Shown here: in pieces, positions 12,951-26,100 of the stretch
Numbering within the stretch: position 1 is the first letter of the stretch
How the letters are laid out: the number at the start of each line of letters is the position of its first letter
Assembly (NCBI GenBank): GCA_021234155.1
Contig: JAJEKV010000033.1
Span: 371,595-435,594 of the forward strand
Direction of reading: 5' to 3'
Length of the DNA: 64,000 nt
From: Isoetes taiwanensis
Lineage: Eukaryota; Streptophyta; Lycopodiopsida; Isoetales; Isoetaceae
The notes under the pieces: model-generated
The model's input: only the letters and a program-made list of their open reading frames with translations
Databases searched by the model: none
Told to the model about the DNA's origin: nothing
Position numbers and translations under genes: made by a program

Positions 12951-13100
12951 ATGCGGAGGAAGGGGGGTGGGGGAAGGGGGAGAACGATGGGGGGGAGGAA
13001 GGGAAAGAGGGAGAAGGGAAGGGGAAGGGAAGGGAGAATGGAGGGAGGGCTGGGCAAAGGGAGGGGAGGGACAAAAGGAGCAAAGGGGGAGGGGATGGCA
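12951..13100 (+). repeat. Polypurine, G-rich tract
   Basis: Nearly uninterrupted A/G over about 150 bases with many runs of three to seven G. Such tracts can form G-quadruplex or triplex structures. ORFs crossing it on either strand are low-complexity artefacts. Confidence 0.9.
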
Positions 13101-13612
13101 AGGGCAACAACGATCTTCCAGGCTTGTTCCTATCCTTTTTTAGTACATTCGTAAAATATCCTACATTACAAAGTTATCTCCACATCATCTGCAATGCCAT
13201 ATTAAAACCCTAGATGTGCCACTATACACGGCTCAGATCGTGTCACGTGGCAAAAATTGTGTCTATTGCACACTTTTTATGATGAGAACCACCCATGGGT
13301 GTAAATATGGTAATGGTACCCAAAAAAGCGCGAAAGCACATAGCACCTAAAGCACCTATGACTAAGAAAAAATGTGTCACATGAGATCTATATCATCGCT
13401 CCTTGCCTTCCTACATCATATATATTGTTTTTTAAGTAACAACTCTAAGGTCGTTGAAGAGAAATGTCTTCAAGCAAAGCACCTAAAGCACTTGTCCGAA
13501 TGGTGCTTTTTGGGTAGCATTACCATATTTACACCCCCATATAAAATAGAAATAAAATGAAAAGTGGCATTCATTGTCTGATGTTGACTCCTTCTTTATG
13601 GGTGTTGCATCT

Positions 13613-13776
<164 letters not shown>

Positions 13777-14335
13777 ATGAATCGTAGGCCAAATCTTCTA
13801 AGAATGAATCGTAGGCCAAATCTGGTAGGGCAACTCTCTCTAAATTCTAATCTATTTAATGTTTTTCTGCTTAAATCTAGAACCTACTTTCTACCTTCAG
13901 ATGTTGGAGAAATAACGGGAGCATAAATGTATTAGTTGAAGCATAGCAATTTGCCATGAGGTCTGAATACGAACAAAGTTTCTTCTTTAGATTGCAAATT
14001 TACATAACTCATTTTTTCTATTCTGATGACCTTTTTTGGTCTATGCTTTCATTTGAATTTTGCTAGAGTAGTTAGAGTTTGAAAGGGAACCATGATCCGC
14101 CATTCGCTAGTTTATTTGGTTTAGGAGCGTTTGAGGAAAAAATAACATTCGGAAGCACACAAGATCTCTTAGTTGCGCAAGATTGAGGGTTTAGTTTTAG
14201 GTCAGGCACTCAAAAGATAAATAGGGTAATTTCTCGAGACCTTTTTAAGCGTAGACCATCTATCGATAAAGAAGCATCGTTCCAATTTCCTTACAACAAT
14301 ACTCTTTCTTCGAGATATATGCTAGCGAAAGGTAA

Positions 14336-14535
14336 GGTTATTGGTCTGGCCGAGGCCGATAACCAAAAATGCGTGATCGAGGTTGTATGTCCGAGGCCAT
14401 ATACTTGGCACGTAAGGCCGAGGCTCGCCAAGACCGAAGGCCGGGCTGAGGCCTTGCGTGCCAAACATCTGGCACGAGGACGTATAATCGAGGTCACATA
14501 TTTTTGGTTATCGGCTGAGACGAAGACGGATAACC
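14336..14535. repeat. Long imperfect inverted repeat (fold-back element)
   Basis: Arms of about 90 bp (14336-14425 and 14446-14535) face each other across about 20 bp. Both outer ends read GGTTATYNG. Matching inner blocks, each read from its own end, are CCGATAACCAAAAAT, then TCGAGGTTGTATGTCC against TCGATTATACGTCC, then TTGGCACG, then AAGGCC. The near-palindromic structure also yields similar peptides on both strands (THFWLSA and TYFWLSA). It has the look of a MITE or fold-back transposon. I see no clean target duplication. Pol III boxes and coding motifs are absent. Confidence 0.75.
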
Positions 14536-14596
14536 ACCTTATCGATCTTCTATGGGTAGAATATACTAATAACTAGTTATCAATACTCCTCTAGTA

Positions 14597-14614
14597 CTGA
14601 TAACTAGTTATCAG
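14597..14614. repeat. Perfect 18-bp palindrome
   Basis: CTGATAACTAGTTATCAG. A second copy of its core, ATAACTAGTTATCA, occurs about 30 bp upstream (14569-14582). Confidence 0.85.
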
Positions 14615-15645
14615 CCTACACCAATAATGGTAACCAAAAAACAAGGACTCTCCCTTTTTACAGTAGAAAGTCCGACAAGGAGCAAACTGTAAGTCTTTGA
14701 CCTAATTCATTCTTTGCCAATCAAATTAGATGTTCTTTTTTTTCTGGTTTTGCCTTAAACTGAGCAAATGATTTTGTGTTGATTTGATGAAGATACTCTA
14801 TACCTCCTCTCTGTTTGTTCTCCACGATGGCTATGGTGATGCAAATTAGGTAAAGGCTTTCCATCGGTTTGTTTGTTTGCTTTTTGAATTTTATGTCTCT
14901 TATCTATCTTTTGTTGTAGGTAGCAATGTATTACTCCAGTCTGAAGACACAATCTCGAGATTTTTGTGCTGAAAGATAATGTTGCTTTTGTTCTTGAACC
15001 AATTTCTTTTAATGCATCTTCTTGACCATCCCAATATTGATAAAGACGAACTTTGACTAACTTTTGTGCTAGAATTTGTGCCTGAAATAGTTTACCATAT
15101 AGCCAAGCATTACAATAGAACGGCCCAATGACTGCCTTTTATATATGCTACTTTATCGTTAATGGAGGAGGTATTTGGTCAAACAGCAATGCATGCAAAA
15201 ATACGTGGTGCCATGATGATCCAATTTGATCTCTCAAATTTGTATTTGAGCCTCAAACACACAACAAACAAACATCAGTACATTAGCGGTAGATAAGATC
15301 TATTCTCCTTTTCTACAGAATCCACTGCTTCAACTTGCAACCAGGACCTAGGATCGGCGGACGAGCTTCATTCAAAGTCTCTAACTTCATGAATTGGGCA
15401 ATATTTCGAAGCCAATCCAACTTCCAGGAAATGGCATGTTAGTGATATTGCATATAAATGGCATTTCCACTAGCATATGGCTTTTAAGTGGAAATTAAGC
15501 ATGCGTCTTGTCACAATAAAAAAATGCTTCATCCAATGCATAACAAAGTACCAACTTAAAATGCCCAACAAAATATCTTCATGGTGTTTCAAAGGTCATC
15601 AAATGCTAGTGCTGTTGTTTAGAATGATCTTTAACATTTGCTAAA

Positions 15646-17255
15646 TTGCTTAGACAAACTAAAACCAAAAGTTCATGCAATGCCATGGTCCACAGAAACA
15701 AACGATTTGATGATGATCACAAAAGAAAATTAGCTCAAATCAGTAGTCAACTCCCCTCTATGCCTCCAAGCAATCAGGCGGTACAAAGCATTTATCAAAT
15801 GCAAAAGACATATTACAATGCAAAACACCAACGAGAAATGTTTTATATTACTGTTTGGCTTTTGGCTTTATTTGACATTCTAGAGGAGAGTACTATGCAA
15901 ATCCATGCAGTCTCTTGGCAACATTTCTCCAGAGCAATGGGTGCAATATTTGATGCAATTTTATGTACAGGCTGGTCCCTCACTGACTATAACAGAGGCA
16001 AATATTACGCATGGCTTGCAATGGCTCGCAAATGACAAGGAAACGGATCTGGATGGCATGCAAGCAGAACTACTAAAGTGTGTTGGACCTCCAATTATTC
16101 CAATGTTGACGAGTCCGTTCATAGGGTCCTCCATGAAGGCGCTCCTATGCAATGGAACTTCAGCAGAGTAGTTCCAATATATAAAGCAGAGGATCGACAT
16201 TGTCCTGCCAATTACTATGCCAGTCTGCTGTCGGCAAAACTGCTTGCACAACAATTGACATCATGGGCAAAGGAGACAGAAGTCCACACACTTGGACAAG
16301 CCAGTTTTAAACCCAAACATTCCTATAGTGATCATATTTTTCACATTGCTTCTCCTGCTCGAGAACAAGAAAAATAAAAAATATGATCTATACTATTACT
16401 TTATGGGGAAGGTTTGTGGCATTATGTTAGGGAAAAGTTGTTGGAGAGATTATCGCAGCTGGCTATCCTACACGAACCGCAAAATGCAATTATGAAATAG
16501 TCACAGCTTGAATGCCTCTATCATGCCACCTATTAACAGTAGTGTGGGAGTTCGTCAACGATGTCAAATGTCCCCCATGCTATTTGGACTGTATATTGAG
16601 CAACTAGAGGAATGGCCTACCTCACATGAAGGGGAAGGAGCTCGGCTCACCGATTACATCATTAGGCAGTCAATATATGCAGATGATGTGGACCTACTAG
16701 TTTACATGCCAACAAGTATGCAGCCACAATTGTTCAGGATTTTGGTGGAACTGGTTTTTTTATATAGAGTGGACGTACGAAGGGCCGGCGATGTCCTTTG
16801 GCACTTGGGAAGATCTGCAGTGGATCTAGAAAGCCTTTCTAACTTGGGCTCTTAGAGTTAAGTCCATAGTCTCATATCCAATTCTCCTCCTAGGAATAGG
16901 ATTCTTGCCTTCATAGCTAGATGGAAACCATTGATGATAAATGCCACACTCTTCAAATTTGCCCGGCATTTGCGTCTATTCGAGCACATTATGTTGATTT
17001 GAGTACATCTAAGCAACCACTACATTTGCTCTTATAGATAGATGTCTACAGTAATGGCATTATAATCCTTTATCTTAGAGGTTCTCGGCAAGCGAGATGA
17101 AATAAATCCTGGACCATCACATTGATATGTACATATATACAGATGTACAATTTCTCAGTGAGTCCCCCTCAAAAACCCTCGGGTTTGGGGGGTTTTAATC
17201 CTAGACAGTAATGGGCTCTTCTTGTGCTCCCTTTCTTGTATTGGCCTCAAAAAAA
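15646..17255 (+). mobile_element. LINE, decayed: reverse transcriptase and 3' UTR
   Basis: Pieces in three frames follow the order of a non-LTR ORF2. At 15.65-15.85 kb is a linker with RFDDDHKRKL. At 16.02-16.08 kb is ETDLDGMQAELLKCVG (fingers). At 16.12-16.25 kb is VLHEGAPMQWNFSRVVPIYK. At 16.53-16.62 kb is GVRQRCQMSPMLFGLYI. The catalytic YADD box is at 16676-16687, and RVKSIVSYPILLLGIGF follows at about 16.86 kb. The 3' UTR at 17166-17255 has the family hairpin AAAACCC/GGGTTTT, TTTTAATCCTAGACAGTAAT and GTATTGGCC, but ends before the ATTCT tail. Frameshifts and stops make it inactive. The copy at 21.4-22.9 kb is related. Confidence 0.8.
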
Positions 17256-18780
17256 GTTCAAATCAATTTTGTTCTGATGAAAAGATAAAGCATATTTCTT
17301 ATACACATATTTTGTCATGGAATTCTCTACGCAGGATTGCCATCAAATAGAATTACAGTATGCAATTTCGTTTCTTTGCTATTGCCACTATCGGTTGATA
17401 AGTACACAATGGCAGGTTCTGGATATGGCACAGGAATATTGATGAATTGCATTGACATTTTCTTTTAAGCATGTCCTTTATGGTGGCCTTAGACATATCA
17501 ATGAGGATTTTGCAAATGTTAATGTGATGTTCCTTTTAGTGACTGATTGTTTTTAAATGATGGAAGGTCGATAATCGTTTATTAAAATGGAAGATTTTTT
17601 TGCAATGTCAAGTGTCATGTTGTTATGAAGTTTCGAAAGACTCCCACAGAACATGCAAAGCAATATATAAGCATTATGATATGCAAGTTTTTATCGACTT
17701 CAATAAAAAAAAAAAGATATGCAAGTTTCTAAGACCTATTCCTTTCTTCCTGTAGACATTTCATCTTCTATAACAATCATCCATCATTTCTTTTCCTGTA
17801 AAAAAATGACTAAAGTGTCCCAATAAGCATGTGCTTTTTTAACTTTTGTAAATTATTATTAAATTTCAAAACATTCTCAATTAAGACAAGTTGTGACAGT
17901 TCGCGCAATAGGCATCAAGGACAAAGTCGCTGCTAAGGCTTGTTTAAGATACTAAACATTTGTGCTACATGGTTTGTATTATGATCATTAATCTATAGTC
18001 CAACAATTTGCTCAATTCATCTGTAACATCTATGTATCTCTATTACATATGCAAGATTTGTTTTATATTGTATTGCATTGAATTTTACCACAATGAGCCG
18101 AGGTCCCATGACATGAGTACAAGTTGTGAGCTCAGCTACTAAAACCCGGCTTTGAATTTACACATATTAAAGCGACCATTTTAGCCACAAGGTCTGTTGG
18201 AAGTGATGAAAAAAAATTTAACTTGGGAAAAAACCACTTCCCTCGTTTTCCACCCATATAAATTATTGTCAACTAATAGATCAATCGCTTGATATTTTGG
18301 AAAAGCAAAGCATAAGCCACCACAAATTTACCCAATCGAAAAATTGCCCAGTCCTCACTTGCAATAATAGCTTTGTGTAGTCATTATATATACAAAAGAG
18401 AAACCAAAAAAAATGGGGGGAAGGGGGGGGAGATAGGATGATGCCTATTGGTTGTTAGTTCTAAGGCATAAACATGCCAGGTCCATGATAGACTATATGA
18501 CAGTCTAAACCAATTTCCAATTCCTTACTTCAGAGAACATAGCCACCACCCAACTGTCCCACAGATTTACAGACTTAATCAAGGAACCCAGCACAACAAA
18601 TGCACCTCTATCAGGTTGTCTACATTACATGGTCATTTCTTATAAAATTATCGGCAGAACATTAATGATGTTCACGAAGCCAAAAGTGCAAATTGACTCT
18701 CCATGAATTGTTCAATATTGATGTTTCTCCTAATTTTATCCAGGTGATCGCACTGGATGCAAAAAAATAAAAGATACCTG
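17256..18780. other. AT-rich spacer, no recognised gene
   Basis: No ORF above 60 codons with a motif. A G-run (AAAATGGGGGGAAGGGGGGGG) lies near 18410-18431. Confidence 0.4.
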
Positions 18781-18935
18781 CAAATGTCATGATACATTCT
18801 GTGGCCTTAAGAATCCTTTAATAGGTAGTCTTAAACCTTTGGAATGATTTCCTAAATCAAACCCACATACATGCAAGGAAAGAAGTACAAAGTGAGTAAC
18901 ATTCTTACAAATTAAGGACATGTATAGGTACTTAC

Positions 18936-19059
18936 CCAGCCATATTGCACATTTGGCCACGCTCTATAAGAATAAACAGGATGCATTGTCCATATTGTGA
19001 TTCTGTTGAATCCAAAATCATTTCACATAACCATGTCAAAACACGAACTTCGATCACCT
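18936..19059 (-). CDS. Candidate internal exon, unknown gene
   Basis: On the minus strand an open segment lies between a good acceptor (TTCCACAG at 19060-19067) and a near-perfect donor (GG|GTAAGT at 18936/18935). It encodes VIEVRVLTWLCEMILDSTES and then QYGQCILFILIERGQM, which looks like folded-protein sequence rather than noise. I do not recognise the family. The nearby open segment at 19322-19468 may be an upstream exon. In this copy the next exon's acceptor appears lost (GCATGTATG where the duplicate has GCAGATATG), so the gene may be a pseudogene. Confidence 0.35.
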
Positions 19060-19321
19060 CTGTGGAACAATGTGGATGTAAATACAACAATTCCATACAA
19101 AACAGGAGTTTAGAACAGTTTAATCTAGGAACCACAAAACAAAACCTTCCACAGAATATGATGACTTCTTTTGTTCTTGCATGGATGATGGCATGCATAG
19201 ATGGAACGATGGGCAAAAAAGACACGACAGAGTTTTATGGTACGTAATGCTTTACAGATAAGAACTCTAATATATAATATAAAATGCAGCTTACAGAAAT
19301 GGTCTTGCACCAACATATCTT

Positions 19322-19468
19322 AGCCTAAATGTGGTTCAGCAATCTTGCAACAACGGCCTAGCTCTTCAGCAATAGCTTCCCAAAACAAAATATCATGGTA
19401 TTTATCTGGCAGTTTTACACAAGAATTAGAATGAGCTAAAATGGCAAGATCTACCTCGTTCTTTCTGC
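19322..19468 (-). CDS. Candidate exon upstream of the 18936-19059 exon
   Basis: After an acceptor (CCATTGCAG) the minus strand reads KNEVDLAILAHSNSC and then KLPDKYHDILFWEAIAEELG before a TAA. Composition and the WEAIAEELG segment look protein-like. The family is unknown and no donor is clear. The same strand and proximity suggest the same gene as the 18936-19059 exon. Confidence 0.3.
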
Positions 19469-19513
19469 CTGCAATGGCAATATACATAAAACACATGCAT
19501 TAGAAATAAAAAT

Positions 19514-19632
19514 GAATCACATAGATGGAAAAAGGAGAAAAAACGGCATGCATTACAAAACCAAAGCAATCAAACGAATCACATAGATGGAGAAAAGAAA
19601 AAACTGCATGCATTACAAAACCAAAGCAATCA
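19514..19632 (+). repeat. Tandem duplication, 62-bp period, about two copies
   Basis: GAATCACATAGATGGA...GCATGCATTACAAAACC recurs at 19514 and 19576, with a few differences in the A-rich middle. Confidence 0.9.
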
Positions 19633-19914
19633 CTTTGCCAAAGTCAAATTGCAAAAAAAAAAGATCTTGGCAAATGTCATGATAAATTCTGTGGCCTGAA
19701 GATCCCTTTAGCAAGTAGTCTCAAACCTTTGGAATGCTTCTCTGAATCAACCCACATATCTGCAAGGAAAGAATTACAAAGCAAGTAACATTCTTGCAAA
19801 TTAAGGACATGTATAAGCACTATTTAATCTAGGAACCACAAAACAAAACCTTCCACAGAATATAATATGATGACTTCTTTTGTTCCTGCATGGATGATGG
19901 CGTGCCCTAGATGG

Positions 19915-21390
19915 AATATAGAGCACATAGAACATGCAAAAGCGATCAAATGTACTGTCTATCACTTTTTTCCTACATTGTCAACCTCTGATACACAAAT
20001 CCATTCCATTCAGTTGGGTTTTGTAATATTCAAATCCAAGGATCTCAAACTTTGATGACTGTACAACCTATAATGTAACGATGAATAAGAAGATCCACTT
20101 CTTCAAGACATGATCTCTTGCCAGATCTTAACTTGCAATGTGTTTACACAGATGTGCACATAAACGGGCTTTAATTTTTGTTGTTAGTCCCATCTTGCTT
20201 CGTTGCAAGATCAATTGCAAAATCAATGCAGACCTTGAGAGCCATAATAAAAAAATTTGTATTCTTGTTCAAAGCCTAGCATATCATTCTTGAAGTTAAA
20301 TCCAAACGGTATATTCTAGATCGTCATCCAGACACGCCTCCAAATATCCCTTAAAGCTAGAGGTCTGGCAACTTGGCTTTGGCTTCATGAACTACTGAAG
20401 ACAAAATTGAAAGACATGTTCTGAAGAGTTGTACTTTTCAGATCGAGATATGTCCTGACGATATCCATGGTATAGAGTTCAGAGTTTTTATAGAAGGAAT
20501 CCGACATCGTATCGTGGCCAAGACTCTGAACCATAAAACGACCCGTTATTTTTTAATGTCCAAACTTTTTCAGAGTACATGTACCTATTTCGAGCTATCT
20601 TGGCCGCTACTACCAATGAATCATGTCACAATGCTAATGCCAATGCTATTTATACAACTATGCCCTGCAAAAGGGTTTGGCCACGAGCATTAAACGACAA
20701 CCAGGCCACGCGCTATGCTAGGTAGTTGCTTTTGCTCTGTGGTATCTTTGACTTGGTAATTTGCAATGGACTGGCACAATTGCCTTCCTCCTACATGTAC
20801 TCTTGCGGGCAAACGAACCATGGAGGGCGCATCCAGTGTGGTGGACTTGAGATCATAAAAAGGTTTTCTAAGAAACGATAACAGAACTGATAATCTAGTC
20901 AGCAAAACAGTTATTACTATCTCACTAGATTATACCTTTTTAACATACCTTTTGATAGAAAACTCTAAATGAGTTTTTGTTTAGGAATAGATATTTTTGT
21001 TTAGTTTTTGTTTAGATAGATCTCATTGAAACATTTTCTAAGCTTAGGTGCTTTGCATATCTTTAACTGTCAGGATAGTAAAAAATATAAAAAAACTATA
21101 ATTTTTGAAGTTCTGACAATCACAAGTGATCAAAATATATATAAAGTATCCAAGATTAGAAAGATCTCAATGAGATCTATCTGTTGCACTAGACAAAAGC
21201 TCATTTGGACTTTTATATCAATATTTATGCTAGAAAATTTGATCCAGTTATTTATAACAGTTTTACTGATTGGACCCATCAGGCTTTGATTTTTTATTGG
21301 TAGTTCATTTATCTTCATTTAACTTAATTGATATGTTTTGAATATATATTAGTAGCTGAGCAAGATACGTGGTCATTCATTTTCGGGTAC
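19915..21390. other. No recognised gene
   Basis: A minus-strand open stretch at 20690-20905 (LDAPSMVRLPARVHVGGRQL) and a plus-strand one at 21026-21289 carry no motif I know. Confidence 0.3.
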
Positions 21391-22880
21391 GCACAAACAA
21401 TAGAGATGAAGAGGTCGAATCAGACCACCTAACACTTTACCTGCAATTGGCTTGGCAGGCTGTTCGAATCCTCTATTTGCAGCTTCTTGCATGCCTTAGT
21501 TGCGCTTGGATTATAATAATGCAGAGGCTTATGTTGGGATGCCTAGATAACCTGGCAAAAATTTTGTAACTACCTACACTAGAGCAATAGATGGGCAAGT
21601 TGATTGATGTGGTTGAAACTATTGCAGAAAGGTGCTTTGAGAGAAGCCGCCCGCAACGGTTCTTGGAGGCCATGACCTTCCCACGTAACCAATGGTTTGA
21701 TGCTGAATATAAGAAAATCAAATGCTGGTTCTGCCAGATCGCAGGTCCTGCCTTACGCCCACCATACTTTCTTCAAGGACAAGAAAGTCAGATATATCGG
21801 ACAGGGGAGGCAACCAAGAAAAATATTTTATCTCTTGTACCATCATCATGGGACCTTTTGGCGAAAGGTGCTCAAAAGCAGTATAGCCTACAAGAAACAT
21901 CACTTTCGAGTAGTGGGGCCAATATTATAGTAACTCTATGATTCTCGGTTTCGGGCGGCAATACCCCCTCCACGAAAGGCCCATCACTAGAAATCATAGT
22001 GGTAGATGTTGTCCAGGGCTTACAGCGTCTTGCCAATGGGCAAGTGGCAGACTTGGACGATATGCAGGCAGAGTTCTCAAGTGGGCAAGACCATCCATAG
22101 TACTGATCCTAACTACCCTGTTCAACAGGGCATTACATGAAGGGTGCCCCCTACATTGGACAACTAGCAAGGTTGTTCCCCATCTGAGAGTGACGGCCTA
22201 TCGCACTTGCCCATTATTGAACAATCATAATCATTCGGTGTTTGCAAAGCGCTGGGCGGCATTCTCGAGCAACAATTGATGAGGTAGGCAGAGGCAACAA
22301 AGGTGTGCGCCCTCGCGCAGCTAGAATTCAGGGCCCCACACTCAAACATTGATCATATTTTACACTCTAGCAGCTGGAATATGCAGGAGCACAGATGTAT
22401 AGAGGTGCAAACAGAAGAGGATCGCCATCGCTTGAGGCAATACTTTGACGCTTGCTTCCTCAGTAAGTTTTGGGATGTCACCGCCCTTAAACATGTCAAG
22501 ACAACACATTACCAACACCACATAGACCCTATATTGGAAAGGGGCCTGCAATACTACATGCATATCCATTTACCACGAAAAAGCGCAGACTCATCGCCTT
22601 GATTCGCACAGGTGCACACCCACTTCTAATTGATACAAGCAAATGGATTGAAGAGCCAAACAGACTTCGTTAGTATTGCCAAGTGAGAGTCATTGAGAAT
22701 GAATGTCACTGTTTAGAGTTATCTAGCATATGATTATATCCGAGCATGCTATGCTGAGTTGGTCAGGACCAACCAGCCGCGATGCATATGAGATTGAGCA
22801 CAGCTTCATTACGGTTGCTGGGATTATATTTTTAAGAGGTCATGGATATGCAGGCTCAGCTATGTCCTCTGACACTGTCT
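21390..22880 (+). mobile_element. LINE, decayed copy with zinc-finger-like C-terminus
   Basis: The order mirrors the 15.6-kb copy. At 21.69 kb is QWFDAEYKKIKCW (post-endonuclease linker). At 22.04-22.08 kb is VADLDDMQAEFLKW, interrupted by a frameshift. At 22.11-22.18 kb is LFNRALHEGCPLHWTTSKVV. At 22.51-22.58 kb is HHIDPILERGLQYYMHIHL. At 22.58-22.73 kb is a Cys/His-rich segment reading RLRQYCQVRVIENECHCLE, frame-interrupted, like the C-terminal zinc finger of many LINEs. The catalytic palm with YADD and the 3' tail are missing. It ends a few hundred bases from the 3' end of the helicase gene on the other strand. Confidence 0.7.
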
Positions 22881-23124
22881 TAACATGTACCACAATATTT
22901 CCCAGGCTTATCGTGCCCAGTCCAAAATTCAAAGGGATGAGTTTTTTGTCATGTTTTTTATATTGCCTCACTATCAACACATGGAATGTTAGTTATGCTG
23001 GTATCTGAACTAATGGTCAATGTTTTTCTTCCCCCTGCTGCCATAGGTTTGTGGGATATTATTTTCTAAGCTTATGACTTTTATTTCAAAATAAGGTTCC
23101 AAAGATCTTTGTTATTTTGGCTTC

Positions 23125-26100
23125 TTAACATACTTGAACAGTCTGATTTTGTGCAGTTCTCACTTCTCCATGTTGACGAATATGTTGCAAGAGTTTTGCT
23201 ATAAAAGGACTGGAATTCACAGTTGAACTGTCACAGACAACAGCCACATGCTTGCGAGCTCGTGTGATGGCAACATTTAGCCGACGTTCATCTCCCAAGA
23301 AACCAATAAGTCCCAAGTCATTTGACCTTACCTGAAAACGAATCAGCTTAATTATTTTTATTATACAATGCATAAACAGCCATGGTAGGATCCATACCAA
23401 TGAAATGACAACTGCATCTGCTTCTCGACCCTGGAAGCTATCTATGGTGGCAATTTGTACCTTTTCAACCAGAACAAGCTCCTCCAACAATTCACTTAGT
23501 AATTGGACTTGGGAAATATAGGGAGATTGCACTGCAATTGATGACCCCGGGATTCCTGTTATACAAGCAAAGTGACACTTAATGAATATACTCGCAAGAT
23601 TTCTTATTCAAAAACCCAAGTACCTGCAGAAAGAAGAGCCTTAACATGTTCAACCACAATTTCTGCTTCTCCATCATTGTAAAAGGACCCGGTGCTGGGA
23701 TCCAGATGCTCCTCACAACCTGTGGCTAAGCTTCCAAATGGTAACCTTGTATCAAGGAGTAGGAGGGGTGACTTTGTCCTCCAGTTGGCCTGCAAATCAT
23801 CCCATATTTTATTTGCATGAGCTTCTAAAAAATATAACTATGGCATGCTAGTTCTCGGCATTCTATATTACCTCGACACCTTCAGAACTTATAAGAAGAT
23901 GAGATGCTACTGAAGGATCAGATCGCAAAATGCCTTTATACATCTGTTGTGATGCCCAGCTAGCTATTGCATCATTCATTCTATATTGAATAGATAAGGC
24001 AGTGCTAAGTGTACCACCATATAATCCTGAAGCTCGCTCCATTAAGGATACACTTAGACCACCTTCAGCTGCTTGTTTCGATATAATTGTAGGGGCTAGC
24101 TGGCAAACATCCCCAGCAAGAATAGTACGTTTGCCTTGTAACATAGGTATCCAACATGAAGGCTCAATAGCTTGACCAGCTTCATCTATTAAAACCAGGT
24201 CAAATACAGGCAGTCGTTTCAACAAGGGTTCTGCTGCCCCAGTGTTGGTACATAAGATTACGTCAGCTTTTGCCAACGTCCTATTCAAGGTTTCCAGTTC
24301 TTTTTTCTTAAATTCTTTCCCTATTTTTCTTAGTGCTCTTTGCGCCTCTGATTTTGAAGCTTCATCCTCTTTCTTCCGCCTAAGAGAACGCCTTATATCC
24401 GCTTTCTTTTGGAATAATTCCGTACGAAACTTGGAAATCTCTTCACTGACAAGAAAATCAAGTGACCTACCAGTCACAGTTTTAGCCATCCGAACTGGGT
24501 TCCCTACACGGACGACATTGAGATTCATAGATGCAAGCCTCTCAACCATATTGTCAACTGCTAAATTACTAGGTGCTGTTGCTAAGACTTTCTCACCACG
24601 TAATACGGATCTCCTCACGATTTCTGCTATAACACTTGTTTTCCCTGTTCCAGGAGGTCCTTGAATTACAACAACAGGATTTTGTGACTCCAACCCAACC
24701 TCAATAGCTCGTAACTGAGACTCATCGAATAATTGAGTGTCATTACTTATACCTTGCTCTGCTGTATTAACTTCATTAGCTTCAGACAGAAAAGGGCCAC
24801 CCAATTCATCTCCAAATAGTGTTGCAACAACAAGAAAAGCTGGATTCTCCTTGCGCAATCCATTTTCTCTTAGTTGTTCTAATGCTTTACAGTTGCGCTG
24901 CCATATAAAATACAAGGTCTTAGAATCATACATATATCTGCAGCAATACAAACAAGACCGTATTCCTCGTCATTTATGTCAAAGTACATACTATATCTTT
25001 TCTCACTAATTTCCAAGCAAGCATACTGCGGTTCTATGCAAAGGTATAGGATGGCGTATGCCAAGCACTAGAGAATTTGACATTGACTACGGTGTAACAT
25101 TTGTTGCCCTTTACGTTTTTCTCTCCTTGTCATTATTTTTTCTCACATAAAACTATAAACAGAACGAACACCAGCATATCAAAAATATGAATTATTCTGT
25201 TTAATACAGGAAATCTCTACAGCAGCAATCATCAACTAGATTAATGAATCACCATGTCAAATATTTCAAATATTTCACCATGACAATATAAAATGCAATT
25301 ACAAGTGCATACTAGAAAAGGATAAGAAGTAACTGACCTCATAAGTTATTGCATTTGCAAGATCAGGGATGCGGTCTATCCTTAGTGTTTTCCCAAACAG
25401 CCTAGAAACTGCAGGTTCCCAATATCGTGCTTGAATAGCTATCTCAACAACAGCCCCTATCGGATCAATTCTTGAGAGTGACCCTTGCATGCAATCAGTG
25501 ACAGCCCCACCATTGTCATTTTCAATACGGATGCATACCATATCTCCAGGGGATAGATTTGTCGGCAAAAGGCGATTCTCCTTTGGCTGTAAGGAGATAA
25601 TATGCATACCCCCCAAGCCTGGGTACAGTAATGCCATCTGGTAGTGAGCCTTCAAAACAAGTAAACGGTATAATGACTTGGAAAAAGACCTCACCTGTGA
25701 AGGAGGTAGAAAGTGTTAGGTCGTGGATACTATCTTGAACCCGTGCTTCCTGTTCTTCATGGGCCAAATTCTCTATTGGCATTGGATCAAACTGATCTTC
25801 AGAAGATGCATTTTTGCCAAAGACGTTTTCTGTAATACCAAGCTCTGCATCATTTTCTAAACGAAGAAGCTCCGAGAATTGGCTGACAAATTCCTCCACT
25901 CGTGTTTGTATTTGTGCTATCTTAGCCTTGCTCAATTCCAAGTGTATTTTGGCTTCTAAAGGGTTTCTGGAAATGCGCCTATGTTCAACTGCATAGTTTT
26001 AAACCCCATGAGAAACCCCATGAGACATACAGAAAAAGAAAAACTTATGCCAGACTTGATGATGCTATATTCTAGTCTAAAGAGTTAGACCCTAATATGG

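Larger units (their letters stand above)
18781..19914. repeat. Duplicated segment, second copy internally deleted
   Basis: 18781-18929 matches 19671-19817, and 19119-19205 matches 19823-19914, both direct, with an estimated 85-90% identity by eye. The stretch between the two blocks in the first copy (18930-19118, about 190 bp, holding a candidate exon) is absent from the second copy, where the blocks are nearly adjacent. The minus strand of the first block reads as a possible exon end containing HSKGLRLLAKGIFRPQN in the second copy. Confidence 0.7.

Noticed and set aside
12847-13213. Gly/Arg-rich and Pro/Ser-rich ORFs on both strands
   Set aside because: Produced by the polypurine tract; no motif, no start context, low complexity.
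24242-24664. Plus-strand 140-codon ORF
   Set aside because: Antisense of the helicase Walker A exon.
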